Assembly (NCBI GenBank): GCA_946186215.1
Contig: CAMHMM010000010.1
Span: forward strand, 1 to 18,499
Reading direction: 5' to 3'
Length of the DNA: 18,499 bases
Origin: an uncultured Ruminococcus sp.
GTDB lineage: Bacteria; Bacillota; Clostridia; Oscillospirales; Ruminococcaceae
Part shown: one piece after another, positions 6,927-14,628 of the stretch
How the letters are laid out: every line of letters begins with the position of its first letter
Numbering within the stretch: the first letter of the stretch is position 1
Notes under the pieces: generated by a model
Database searches by the model: none
What the model was told of the DNA's origin: nothing
Seen by the model: only the letters and a program-made list of their open reading frames with translations
Program-made: the position numbers and the translations under genes

Positions 6927-7286
6927 TTATTTCTGCGGTTCTATCTTCCAGTAGAATTTGCGGGCGCATACGGGAAAATCATCCATTACGCCGTGCTCGG
7001 GATCGTAGAAGGTCCCGCTGCAGTACAGCGACCAGTGCCAGCAGCGGGGCGTTTCAAGGCTCAGCAGGCATAGCGGCGGAAGATCGGCCTTTGAAGCAGC
7101 ACTGCGGCGCTCATTGCTCATTGCAAAGCCGTTTTCGCGGATAAATCCCTTCATTTCCCGCAGATCGGTCTCCCTTGTGTTGTCAAGGCGGCGGGCTACT
7201 TCATCAACGGGGATGCCTGTGAGCATTGCAAGCACTGCCTGCCCGCACTGGAGATCATCGGGCTCATGTACATAGTTTATAAGCAT
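6927..7286 (-). CDS. Stand-alone C39-like cysteine peptidase domain protein
   Basis: A 119-residue protein with the papain-like C39 pattern: LQCGQAVLAMLTG carries the nucleophile Cys14 and oxyanion Gln12-type residue, CWHWSLY carries His84, and YDPEHG carries Asp95. In C39 peptidases this domain cleaves double-Gly leader peptides, normally fused to an ABC exporter. Here there is no signal peptide, membrane helix or ATPase, so a cytoplasmic single-domain peptidase or a catalytically altered relative is likely. Start ATG 7286 follows AAAGGA by about eight bases; the longer open frame to 7436 is rejected. Its stop lies seven bases from the HAD stop on the other strand (convergent), and it diverges from the AI-2E gene. 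Confidence 0.7.
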   Translation of the reverse strand: MLINYVHEPDDLQCGQAVLAMLTGIPVDEVARRLDNTRETDLREMKGFIRENGFAMSNERRSAASKADLPPLCLLSLETPRCWHWSLYCSGTFYDPEHGVMDDFPVCARKFYWKIEPQK

Positions 7287-7393
7287 AGTCTTATCCTTTC
7301 GTATCAGACGGAGAAAACAAACAATTTTACAAAAACGCGCATGAAGTAATGTATACGCATTATTCGGCGTTTCCTCAGGGATAGGAGAATGAA

Positions 7394-8707
7394 ATGAAAA
7401 TAAAGTGGAATTCCAAATACACCACGATCTCGGCATATGTCGTGATAACCTTTACGGTGTGCCTTCTTGTGCTCGGCCTCGGTGCCAAGGCAAAGACTAT
7501 CGCTGAGGTGCTCGGAAAATTTGTGGATGTAATAATGCCTGTTATATGGGGCTTTGCCATCGCCTATCTGCTCAACCCCTTTATGAAGGCGGTGGAGAGA
7601 GGGGCAAAGAAGCTCCTTGAGAAGAAAAAGCCTCATCCGAAGCTTTGCAGGGGTATCGCTGTGGCGGCTGCCGTGATATTCGGCCTTGCGGTCATCACCG
7701 CAGTCATCATGATAATCGTGCCGCAGGTCATCCGAAGCCTTATGAGCATTTTCAGCAGCTTCCCCGCCTACATGAACACTATCTATGACTGGGTGAACAA
7801 GACACTGGCAGAAAAGCCCGAGGCTCTTGATTTTATCAACAGTCAGCTGGAAACGATACAGGCAAAGGTCATTGAGGCTATCAACGGCTTTGTTCCAAAG
7901 CTCGGCGATATAATAGTAAAGCTCAAGGACAGCGCGTTCAATATCATCGGCGGTATCGGCGATTTCGTGATCGGCTTTATCGTTGCGGTCTACTTCCTTG
8001 TGGATAAGGAGCACTTTGCGGCTCAGGCCAAAAAGCTCACTGCGGCAATATTCCCGAAAAGAGCATACGAGAGCATTCTCAGGGTGAGCGCACGAACCAA
8101 CAAGCAGGTAGTGAATTTCCTTTCGGGAAAGATAATCGACTCGGTGATCATCGGCTTTATCTGCTTTATCGCCATGACCATAATGAAGCTCGAATATGCA
8201 GTCCTCATCAGCACCATAGTGGGCATCACCAACATAATCCCGTTTTTCGGCCCGTTCATCGGCGCTGTGCCGTCGGCGCTGCTGCTCCTCGTTTCAGAAC
8301 CCGATCAGTGCCTGCCGTTTATAATAATGGTAGTGGCGCTCCAGCAGTTTGACGGAAATATACTGGGGCCGCAGATACTGGGCGATTCCACAGGCCTCTC
8401 GCCCTTCTGGATAATGTTTGCCATCTTTGTGGGCGGCGGATTGTTCGGCTTCCCGGGAATGGTCCTGGGCGTTCCGTTGTTTGCGGTCATTTACGAGCTT
8501 TCCAGCGACCTTGTGGCGTATCTTCTGGAGAAAAAGAATATGTCTCCCGAAACGCAGGATTATTATCCCGTCCCGTCGGATGAGCCTGTAAAGGAGAAAA
8601 AGGAGATAAGATTTTTCGGCAGAGTGATCGATCCCTCACGGAAAAAACATTCCGCTGAAAACCAAAGCAGTGACACTCCTCCCGAAAATAACGAACAAAG
8701 CGAATGA
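7394..8707 (+). CDS. AI-2E family transporter (YtvI/PerM-type)
   Basis: A 437-residue polytopic membrane protein. Hydrophobic segments lie near residues 13-32, 43-62, 88-112, 188-206, 250-275, 282-305, 315-330 and 335-375. The family signatures are clear: GITNIIPFFGPFIGAVPS, then ALQQFDGNILGPQILG and GLSPFWIMFAI. The family exports small molecules or ions (TqsA for autoinducer-2, others for Na+/Li+ antiport); the substrate here cannot be told. The C-terminal 60 residues are a charged, disordered cytoplasmic tail rich in Lys, Glu, Ser and Pro. Start ATG 7394 has AGGAG six bases upstream; an ATG five bases earlier is out of frame. A hairpin terminator follows immediately. Confidence 0.92.
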   Translation: MKIKWNSKYTTISAYVVITFTVCLLVLGLGAKAKTIAEVLGKFVDVIMPVIWGFAIAYLLNPFMKAVERGAKKLLEKKKPHPKLCRGIAVAAAVIFGLAVITAVIMIIVPQVIRSLMSIFSSFPAYMNTIYDWVNKTLAEKPEALDFINSQLETIQAKVIEAINGFVPKLGDIIVKLKDSAFNIIGGIGDFVIGFIVAVYFLVDKEHFAAQAKKLTAAIFPKRAYESILRVSARTNKQVVNFLSGKIIDSVIIGFICFIAMTIMKLEYAVLISTIVGITNIIPFFGPFIGAVPSALLLLVSEPDQCLPFIIMVVALQQFDGNILGPQILGDSTGLSPFWIMFAIFVGGGLFGFPGMVLGVPLFAVIYELSSDLVAYLLEKKNMSPETQDYYPVPSDEPVKEKKEIRFFGRVIDPSRKKHSAENQSSDTPPENNEQSE

Positions 8708-8714
8708 TCCTTTT

Positions 8715-8749
8715 ATGTGGCTTCCCTGTATGCTTCGGGGAAGCCGCAT
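8715..8749 (+). terminator. Intrinsic terminator after the AI-2E transporter gene
   Basis: ATGTGGCTTCCC pairs with GGGAAGCCGCAT (12 bp with one G-U) around an 11-nt loop, followed by TTTGTATT. It starts eight bases past the stop codon. The T-run is interrupted, so efficiency may be moderate. Confidence 0.7.
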
Positions 8750-8795
8750 TTGTATTATTATCGCGGCTTTTTGAGGCCGCTTCTGCGGTCGGCTG

Positions 8796-8926
8796 TTTTT
8801 TCAAAAAATTTTTTTGAAAATGCTGGTCCTTTTTTCATGGTGCTTCGGTTAAATAGACAGAAGGGAAACAAAAGCCCTTAAAGAAAAAAAGAAAAATAAA
8901 AAAGTAATTTAACGGAGGAAATCACT
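8796..8926 (+). promoter_or_regulatory. A/T-rich upstream region and A-rich leader of the secreted-protein gene
   Basis: Begins with an A/T palindrome (8796-8820, T-run then A-run then T-run) likely to bend DNA. A possible small stem AAGGG/CCCTT lies near 8862-8880. Then comes a long run of almost only A and G, ending in GGAGG nine bases before the ATG at 8927. I see no confident -35/-10 pair; TTAAATAGAC near 8848 is the best -10 candidate. Unstructured A-rich leaders are typical of highly translated genes. Confidence 0.4.
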
Positions 8927-9565
8927 ATGAAAAAGTCTATAAGAACAATTGCAGCAGCACTCGCAGCAGTATTTACAATGGCATCCGCAGCAGCAGTCTC
9001 AGCTTCCGCAGATATGTATTATGATCCTATCACCGGAATAATCTATGAAGACGGCTACACATATTTTGACGGTGCATATTATTACTATACAGCTCTTGAT
9101 AATGTATATGTAGGATTTGATTATATATACGGCGATATATTCTATGATTCTGCAATAGGCTACTATGCAGTAAACGGAAGAAATATCACAACACTGGGCT
9201 GGAACTTTACTATAAATGCAAATCCCATAGTAAACCCCATACTCTACACAAACACAAATTCCGCTTTCAGCATCCCCGGTTATGATTATCAGGGCTACTC
9301 CACGATAAACGGCGGCTATGAGTACCAGTATACAAATGTTTACGGCAACAGGATCTATGTGGGCAAGGATACAGGCAGCGCTGACACAGCAGCTTACAAC
9401 TTTACCGAGTCCTGGACAGTAAACAACAGAAGCGTTACATACATGGGCACCAACGGCAGCTACTATGCAGCTGCATGGACAAAGGGCGGCCACAGCTACA
9501 GCATCAGATCCGATTATGCTCTTACAAGCGACCAGCTCACAAACCTTGTATACGCAGTAATGTGA
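8927..9565 (+). CDS. Secreted Tyr/Asn-rich protein of unknown function
   Basis: 212 residues with a clear Sec signal peptide: KK, hydrophobic Ala-rich core, cleavage likely after ASA near residue 27-28. The mature chain is extremely rich in Tyr, Asn, Gly and Thr with almost no Cys, and its first 80 residues alternate Tyr/Asp/Gly pairs as in YYDPITG and AYYYYTALD, suggesting an exposed beta-structure. The last 45 residues (WTVNNRSVTYMG, YYAAAWTKGG, ALTSDQLTNLV) resemble the C-terminal half of DUF4367-type domains, with a Trp followed by a final helix; this is a tentative match by eye. Codon use (GCA, ACA, TAT, AAT) differs clearly from neighbouring genes and suggests high expression. It has its own leader and terminator, so it is monocistronic. 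No lipobox, LPxTG or dockerin is visible. Confidence 0.85.
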   Translation: MKKSIRTIAAALAAVFTMASAAAVSASADMYYDPITGIIYEDGYTYFDGAYYYYTALDNVYVGFDYIYGDIFYDSAIGYYAVNGRNITTLGWNFTINANPIVNPILYTNTNSAFSIPGYDYQGYSTINGGYEYQYTNVYGNRIYVGKDTGSADTAAYNFTESWTVNNRSVTYMGTNGSYYAAAWTKGGHSYSIRSDYALTSDQLTNLVYAVM

Positions 9566-9581
9566 TACTCACTGACACCTC

Positions 9582-9615
9582 ATCTCCCCCGCGACGCGGG
9601 GGAGATCATTTTTTC
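9582..9615 (+). terminator. Strong intrinsic terminator after the secreted-protein gene
   Basis: Perfect 11-bp stem ATCTCCCCCGC (9582-9592) / GCGGGGGAGAT (9596-9606), loop GAC, followed by CATTTTTTCT. It separates this gene from the hydrolase promoter 25 nt further on. Confidence 0.93.
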
Positions 9616-9640
9616 TAATCCAACTTTAATGCATTTTAAG

Positions 9641-9669
9641 TTGAATCTGCGGTTTATGTATGGTAGTAT
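9641..9669 (+). promoter_or_regulatory. Sigma-A promoter of the alpha/beta hydrolase gene
   Basis: TTGAAT (9641-9646), 17-nt spacer, TAGTAT (9664-9669). A CAACTT (9621-9626) ... AAGTTG (9638-9643) inverted repeat overlaps the -35 box and could be an operator. The leader would be about 37 nt. Confidence 0.7.
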
Positions 9670-9712
9670 TTTAAGCAGGCGGAAAGATACGGCTTTATCA
9701 GGAGGCTACGAT

Positions 9713-10546
9713 ATGAATGACTATTTGCGCGAAAGTATGAGCTATTTTGGGATTTATAAAAAATTGGCGGGGGCAAAAAAGACACTCACGCCCGAGCGTG
9801 TCAGCTTCGGCAGGCACAAGGATCAGTATTTTCTGTACTATGAGCCGAAGACGCTCTGCAGTGACAAGGTTATCGTCTGGGTACACGGCGGCGGCTGGAA
9901 TGCGGGTTCGCCCGATTATTTTGATTTTGTGGGGCAGTGCATAGCGGGAGCGGGGTACAGATTTGTCTCGCTGGGGTACAGACTTTCTCCCGCAAACAAA
10001 TATCCGCGCCAGATCATAGATGTTTGCAGGGGCTACAAGGCTGCTATGGAGCATCTGCGTGAAAAAGGCATCGACACTTCAAGAGTGATCGTTTCGGGCC
10101 CTTCGGCGGGAGCGCACCTTTCGTCGATACTTTGCTACAGCAAGGCCTTTCAGAAGAAGCTGGATGTGGATGTATCCAATGTGATAGGGTACATCGGTGT
10201 CGGAGGTCCCTATTGCTTTTCCGAAAAAACGGGGCTCACGCTGAAGCTTCTGCTGGATCAGCTTTTCAGAAGGGATTACGACAGGCGCAAAGGCGAACCT
10301 GTTTCCCTTATGGGGAAGAGCAATATCCCCATGCTGCTCATACAGAGCAGGCATGACGGCCTTATGGACTACGCCTGTGCGGAAAGCTTCTGCCGCAGAG
10401 CGGAGGAGCTTGGCAACAGCTGCGAGCTCTATGAGGTGGAGGATGAAAAGAACACCCATTCATGGTACACAGCGGGCTGTTTCCTCTTTACAAGAGAGGA
10501 AAACCGCACTCTTGACAAATTCTTTTCGTGGATCGAGGCTCTCTGA
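9713..10546 (+). CDS. Alpha/beta hydrolase (HSL-like carboxylesterase)
   Basis: A 278-residue, probably cytoplasmic esterase. The oxyanion-hole motif HGGGW is at 58-62, typical of the hormone-sensitive-lipase group. The nucleophile is Ser131 in GPSAG, a G-x-S-x-G elbow with Pro at the first x. Asp214 (SRHDGLMDY) and His248 (NTHSWY) complete the triad. YRLSPANKYP after the second strand is also usual in this group, which hydrolyses short-chain esters, including acetylated sugars or amide-like substrates; the actual substrate is unknown. Start ATG 9713 follows AGGAGG with a seven-base spacer; the open frame continues 28 codons further upstream across the promoter and is not used. It is monocistronic, bounded by its own promoter and a terminator. 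Confidence 0.9.
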   Translation: MNDYLRESMSYFGIYKKLAGAKKTLTPERVSFGRHKDQYFLYYEPKTLCSDKVIVWVHGGGWNAGSPDYFDFVGQCIAGAGYRFVSLGYRLSPANKYPRQIIDVCRGYKAAMEHLREKGIDTSRVIVSGPSAGAHLSSILCYSKAFQKKLDVDVSNVIGYIGVGGPYCFSEKTGLTLKLLLDQLFRRDYDRRKGEPVSLMGKSNIPMLLIQSRHDGLMDYACAESFCRRAEELGNSCELYEVEDEKNTHSWYTAGCFLFTREENRTLDKFFSWIEAL

Positions 10547-10554
10547 GCCCCATG

Positions 10555-10587
10555 AAAGCCCCCATTTGTCCTGCAAATGGGGGCTTT
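10555..10587. terminator. Bidirectional terminator between the hydrolase gene and ilvN
   Basis: A 14-bp perfect stem AAAGCCCCCATTTG / CAAATGGGGGCTTT with a five-base loop, flanked by an A-run on one side and TTTTGCTGTTTT on the other. It lies between two converging genes and can stop transcripts in both directions. Confidence 0.9.
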
Positions 10588-10603
10588 TGCTGTTTTATGC
10601 GCC

Positions 10604-11092
10604 TTACTTGATCGTGAGAGCGCCCTTTTGTATTGCAATGGTACCCGTGCTCACTACCTCGCGGATGCCATAGCCCTCGATGAGGGAATTAAAGCGCTGT
10701 ATGTGCTCGGGAGAATCGGATATCTCAAGTGTCATGGTGGTGGGAGTCATATCAACTATCTTGGCTCCCATTACCTCGCAGACTGTGAGTACCTCGTTTC
10801 GCTGGGCAGGTGCGGCGTTTATCTTTATCAGATGAAGCTCTCTTGCAAGGAGCTCATCTGCGGAAAGAGTGCGTACCTTTATCGTGTCCACCAGCTTGTT
10901 GAGCTGCTTTTCGAGCTGCTGCGCGGTGTGTTCATCCCCGTCCGCAACGATGGTTATGCGGGAAATGGTGGGATCATTCGTTGCCCCCACAGCAAGCGAG
11001 TCGATATTAAAGCCTCTGCGTGCGAAAAGTCCCGCGATACGGGCAAGCACGCCTGCGTGGTTCTCTACAAGAACGGAAACTGTGTATTTCAT
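10604..11092 (-). CDS. ilvN: Acetolactate synthase small (regulatory) subunit
   Basis: 162-residue regulatory subunit of acetohydroxyacid synthase, which stimulates the large subunit and carries valine feedback in the family. The N-terminal ACT domain is plain (SVLVENHAGVLARIAGLF, then GFNIDSLAVG, and ITIVADGD). The C-terminal half (LIKINA, VCEVMGAKIVDMT, IRFNSL-like QRFNSLIEGYGIREV) is the usual second ACT-like domain; the length equals IlvH/IlvN of Firmicutes. ATG 11092 is chosen because GGAGG lies eight bases upstream; the GTG three codons earlier abuts the ribosome site. It begins 14 nt after the ilvB stop, so the two are one operon, ended by the bidirectional terminator. Confidence 0.96.
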   Translation of the reverse strand: MKYTVSVLVENHAGVLARIAGLFARRGFNIDSLAVGATNDPTISRITIVADGDEHTAQQLEKQLNKLVDTIKVRTLSADELLARELHLIKINAAPAQRNEVLTVCEVMGAKIVDMTPTTMTLEISDSPEHIQRFNSLIEGYGIREVVSTGTIAIQKGALTIK

Positions 11093-11106
11093 CGTGCTCA
11101 CCCTCC

Positions 11107-12726
11107 TTAAAGCGTGGATTCAAGCTTGTAGACATTGCATTCAAGAAGATATGCCTTTTTGGAGGAAACAAGCTTTTCAATCTTTTCCTCTGCCTCCGCC
11201 ATTGTGGAGACACGCTCCGCCTCGATGCCGTAGGCCCTGGCAAGGGCTACAAAATCGGGGTAATTGCCGATATCCGTGGCGATGAGCTGATCGTTGTAGA
11301 GATTGGTCTGAAGCTCGCGTACCATTCCCAGACGCTTGTTCTTCATAACGATTATCTTGACGGGCAGATCCTCCTGTATTATGGTGGCAAGCTCCATCAT
11401 CTGCATCTGGAAGGCGCCGTCGCCGCAGATAGCCACTACCTCCCTTTCGGGAGCGGCCATTTTAGCGCCGATGGCACAGGGAACGGAGTAGCCCATAGTG
11501 CCCATGCCGCCTGTGGTGAGAAATCTCCCGCCCTCTCTGAAGCCGAAGTTGTTGCAGGTCCAGATCTGGTTCTGGCCCACATCCGCAACGCATACCGTAT
11601 CAGCGGGGCAGCGGTCGGAAAGCTTTCTGATAAATACCTTGGGATTGATATATCCTTCGGTCTCTTCATTCACATCCACATCGTTCTTGATCTCGCGTAT
11701 TTCCGAGAGCCATGCGGCGTGGTCATTGTCGTATTCTGCGGCGCAAAGCTCGGTGAGTATCTCGCGGCAGTCGCCTACAAGGGGGATATCCACATTGATG
11801 TTCTTGCCGATCTCTGCTGAATCTATGTCGATATGTATTACTGTTTTACCCGTAGCAAGGAACGAGGGGGAGCGGACTGCCCTGTCGCCTACTCTTGCAC
11901 CGATCATGATTATGGTGTCGCAGTTGTTCATGGCGGTGTTGGCCGATCTCAGACCGTGCATACCGATCATTCCGAGGTACATCGGGTGGTCGGTGGGGAA
12001 TATGCTCAGTCCCATCATAGTGGAAACTGCGGGTATCTGCGCCTTTTCGGAAAAACGCTTTATCTCCTTTTCCGCGCCCGAGAGGAAAATTCCGCCGCCT
12101 ACGCACAGAAGAGGCTTCTTTGAGCTGTTCACCGCATCCCTGATACGCTGTATCTGGAGCGGGTTTCCCTTGAATGCGGGCTTGTAGGTGCGCATCTTTA
12201 TCTCCGAGGGGTACTCGAAATCTATCATCGCACGCTGAACATCAAGGGGCACATCTATGAGAACCGGGCCTTTTCTGCCTGTTCCCGCAAGGTAGAAGGC
12301 TTCCTTGAAAATGCGTGGGAGCGCTGCGGCATCCTTGACAAGGTAACTGTATTTTACGAACGGCTCGGCGGCACCTGTTATATCCACCTCCTGAAAAACA
12401 TCGCAGCCTATCTGGTCTGTGGAGACCTGACCTGTGATGCAGATCAGCGGGATACTGTCGGCATACGCTGTGGCGATGGCCGTAAGAAGGTTCGTAGCAC
12501 CCGGCCCCGATGTGGCTATACACACTGCGGGGCGGTTTGTTATGCGGGCATATCCGCTGGCCTCATGGCCTGCGTTTGCTTCATGGCGCACAAGAACATG
12601 ATGTATTGAGCCTGTTTTGTAGATCTCATCATAAAAGGGACAAATGGCGGCACCGGGGTAACCGAAGGCCGTGGTAACTCCTTCGGCTTCAAGGCACCTT
12701 ACCATTGCCTCTGCTGCACTTATCAT
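11107..12726 (-). CDS. ilvB: Acetolactate synthase large (catalytic) subunit
   Basis: A 539-residue thiamine-diphosphate enzyme that condenses two pyruvates to acetolactate (or pyruvate with 2-ketobutyrate) as the first shared step of valine, leucine and isoleucine synthesis. The catalytic Glu49 lies in RHEANAGHEASGYAR; ATSGPGATNL (71-80) follows; the ThDP-Mg motif runs from GDGAF (435-439) to Asn463 (MKNKRLGMV). FAD-domain stretches (GGGIF, IGARVGDR) are present. It is slightly shorter than the 550-575 typical of the family. The usual RHEQ-x-A-x-HAA is RHEANAGHEA here. GGAG lies eight bases before the ATG. ilvC, ilvD and leu genes are not nearby. A 15-bp hairpin sits upstream in the 137-nt gap behind DUF4349. 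Confidence 0.96.
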   Translation of the reverse strand: MISAAEAMVRCLEAEGVTTAFGYPGAAICPFYDEIYKTGSIHHVLVRHEANAGHEASGYARITNRPAVCIATSGPGATNLLTAIATAYADSIPLICITGQVSTDQIGCDVFQEVDITGAAEPFVKYSYLVKDAAALPRIFKEAFYLAGTGRKGPVLIDVPLDVQRAMIDFEYPSEIKMRTYKPAFKGNPLQIQRIRDAVNSSKKPLLCVGGGIFLSGAEKEIKRFSEKAQIPAVSTMMGLSIFPTDHPMYLGMIGMHGLRSANTAMNNCDTIIMIGARVGDRAVRSPSFLATGKTVIHIDIDSAEIGKNINVDIPLVGDCREILTELCAAEYDNDHAAWLSEIREIKNDVDVNEETEGYINPKVFIRKLSDRCPADTVCVADVGQNQIWTCNNFGFREGGRFLTTGGMGTMGYSVPCAIGAKMAAPEREVVAICGDGAFQMQMMELATIIQEDLPVKIIVMKNKRLGMVRELQTNLYNDQLIATDIGNYPDFVALARAYGIEAERVSTMAEAEEKIEKLVSSKKAYLLECNVYKLESTL

Positions 12727-12805
12727 CTATATCACTCCATAGTTCTGATTTTGCGGAAATATCGGATAATCGGTATTCCCTTGCTTTATCTGACCGATGC
12801 TGACT

Positions 12806-12841
12806 TACGGGGACGGTCATCGGCGATGACCATTCCCCGTA
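12806..12841. other. 15-bp hairpin between the DUF4349 gene and ilvB
   Basis: TACGGGGA (12806-12813) pairs with TCCCCGTA (12834-12841) and GGTCATC with GATGACC, separated by a 1x2 internal loop and closed by GGC. Neither strand has a U-run after it, so it is unlikely to be a simple terminator. It lies 80 nt before the ilvB ATG and 23 nt after the DUF4349 stop. It could be a processing or stability element, and it carries the GGGGACGGT core seen at two places near the left end. Confidence 0.6.
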
Positions 12842-12863
12842 AAGTCTGCGGTCTTGTATGCGC

Positions 12864-13988
12864 TTAATTCCCGTAGGTGGGAGGTGTGCGCTTTTCCTTG
12901 TCATCCGGCTTGCTTTCAGCCGGCTGTGTGACGGCAACGGTTTCCCCGTTATCGGCAGGCTTGGCCGTATTCACGGCAACAGGATCGTTTGCGGTCTGCG
13001 GCTGTGCATTCTGCATCTGAGCCTGCAGTGCTTCTGCCTTTTTCTTCTTGTGCTTTTTGCGCACGGATATCACTATGGCAACTATGATGCCTATGATAAC
13101 AAGATAAGGGAACAGAGCGATGAGCAGGAAGAGCAGGCCTTCCATCACCTCAACGAAGGTGGTGCCTGTATCCTGTATGTGCTCTGAGAGACGCTGGGAA
13201 AATGTCGGCTTTTCGGGTTTTACGGGTGTATACTTGTGGACTTCCTTGATCTCGATGGTCACGGTGGAGTAGCGTATATCCGAATCAAGGGCCGAAAGGC
13301 TCGTCCTGTAGGAATTGAGCTGTCCCTGAACGGTGGTGAGGCGCTCTTCGACGGTGATCATATCCTCTATGGTATAGGCGGAGTCCATCATTTCCAGAAG
13401 GCGGCTCTCTTCCTTTTCAAGAGCGGCGATCTGGGCTTCGTTGTCAGCATATCTGCGGCTGACATTTTCCACATTGGTGGATTCGTAGGTCTTCTGGCCG
13501 TAGTTTGCAAGGCCGTTCATGAAGGCCTCGAAATTTTCCGAGGGGATGCGCACCACTGCGGTCAGGCTGCGGTCGGGCGAGCCGTCGTAATCATCGCGGT
13601 ACCAGCCGGAGACATTGCTGCTTTCCGAGGAGTTTTCGATAAAGCCGCCGTATGCGTTCATATCGTTTTTGATCGATGCCACGGCATTGTCGTATTCGAG
13701 AGTTTCAAGGTGAACGGTGCCTGTATAGATGAGCTTTGCCTGCTGCTTCTGCTTGTCGGCAGCATCATTGCTGTCGTTGTGGGATGAATGCTCGTCATTT
13801 AATCTGGGCTCTTCTGCATAGTCTTCATCGTAGTATTCTGCGGAATTGTCTGCGGCGTAGCTCGCGCCCTCTGCATATGAGGCGCTTTTTGAATTTGAAT
13901 AGCTTCCTCCGCTGTCCGACGAGCCGCAGGCGGTGAACATCACTGCCGATGCGATGACACATAAAAGCTTTTTGGTGTTGCTTTCCAT
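12864..13988 (-). CDS. DUF4349 lipoprotein with C-terminal membrane helix
   Basis: 374 residues. The signal peptide ends in FTAC with lipobox Cys21, so it is lipid-anchored to the outer face of the membrane. A low-complexity Ser/Tyr/Glu/Asp linker (22-82) precedes the DUF4349 domain, starting LIYTGTVHLE (86-95), with AYGGFIENS, LTAVVRIPSENFEAFM and NVSRRYADNEAQIAALEKEESRLLEMM, a coiled-coil hairpin around 175-235. ITIEIKE-type strand follows. One transmembrane helix (about 284-308), then a Lys-rich stop-transfer and a Gln/Ala/Pro-rich cytoplasmic tail. Function is unknown in the family. The GGGGG ribosome site is close to the ATG. It starts 19 nt after the kinase-like gene and precedes ilvB, so probably shares a transcript with the former. 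Confidence 0.88.
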   Translation of the reverse strand: MESNTKKLLCVIASAVMFTACGSSDSGGSYSNSKSASYAEGASYAADNSAEYYDEDYAEEPRLNDEHSSHNDSNDAADKQKQQAKLIYTGTVHLETLEYDNAVASIKNDMNAYGGFIENSSESSNVSGWYRDDYDGSPDRSLTAVVRIPSENFEAFMNGLANYGQKTYESTNVENVSRRYADNEAQIAALEKEESRLLEMMDSAYTIEDMITVEERLTTVQGQLNSYRTSLSALDSDIRYSTVTIEIKEVHKYTPVKPEKPTFSQRLSEHIQDTGTTFVEVMEGLLFLLIALFPYLVIIGIIVAIVISVRKKHKKKKAEALQAQMQNAQPQTANDPVAVNTAKPADNGETVAVTQPAESKPDDKEKRTPPTYGN

Positions 13989-14007
13989 AATATCCCCCTG
14001 ATGTCCG

Positions 14008-14628
14008 TCACGATATCCTGCCGCGCAGCTCGAGATATCTGATCATCATATCCGCTGCGGCATCGGCGCTTATCTTGTCGGTGCTGATGCACATTTCGTA
14101 GCTGTCGGATGCGCCCCAGCGTGTTTCTGCATGATAGTTGTGGAAGGATGCCCTTGCCTTGTCCATCTTGGCGATCTTCTGAGCGGCATCCTTGAGCGTC
14201 ATGCCCTCGCGGTCTGCCACTGTCTGTGTGCGCTTGTCAAGGGATGCGGTGATGAAAAAGCTTGCCACATCGTAATCCTCCCTGAGGATATAATCCGCAC
14301 AGCGCCCGACGATCACACATTCGCCGTTTGAAGCCGCACGGCACACAGCCTCTATCTGCGCCTCATATGCAAGGAGCATAACGGGCTTGTCGTTGTAGGC
14401 CATGCCGTTTTTCATGTTCATTACAAGTGAAAACAGCATACTCTGAGCGGGAGTCTGCTCGAATTCCTCTATGAAGCTGTCGCACAGGCCGCTTTCCTTG
14501 GCAGCCGCCGTGATTAACTCCTTATCGTAAAAGGGTATGCCAAGTCTTTCAGCCACTGCCTTTGCTATAAGTCTGCCGCCGCTGCCGAAACGCCTGCCGA
14601 CGGTGATTATCCTTGTCTTTTCTGCCAT
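14008..14628 (-). CDS. Cytidylate kinase-like family protein
   Basis: 206 residues. The N-terminus IITVGRRFGSGGRLIAKAVAERLGIPFYDKELI is split here as the P-loop GRRFGSGGR (about 11-19) and the family mark PFYDKEL, as in the cytidylate-kinase-like group; note GSGGR instead of the canonical GxGK. NGECVIVGRCADYIL (about 102-116) and ASLDKRTQTVADREG carry the NMP/lid-type arginines. RWGASDSYEMCISTD near the C-terminus is also typical. Function beyond a nucleotide-binding P-loop kinase fold is unproven; true Cmk is longer and has different motifs. GGAGG lies eight bases upstream of ATG 14628; the longer open frame to 15090 crosses the promoters and is not used. First gene of the minus-strand transcript. 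Confidence 0.88.
   Translation of the reverse strand: MAEKTRIITVGRRFGSGGRLIAKAVAERLGIPFYDKELITAAAKESGLCDSFIEEFEQTPAQSMLFSLVMNMKNGMAYNDKPVMLLAYEAQIEAVCRAASNGECVIVGRCADYILREDYDVASFFITASLDKRTQTVADREGMTLKDAAQKIAKMDKARASFHNYHAETRWGASDSYEMCISTDKISADAAADMMIRYLELRGRIS

Noticed and set aside
8999..9493. 164-codon minus-strand frame opposite the secreted-protein gene
   Set aside because: Ile/Val/Cys-rich mirror of TAT/ACA/GCA codons; no start signal and the plus-strand gene has a clear signal peptide.
11020..11820. 266-codon plus-strand frame opposite ilvB/ilvN
   Set aside because: It is a shadow of two well-supported genes, crosses their junction, and shows no domain.
12727..12863. T-box or attenuator leader for ilvB
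   Set aside because: The gap is only 137 nt, with no T-box core (TGGNACC-type) sequence, no Ile/Val/Leu-rich leader peptide and no terminator T-run.
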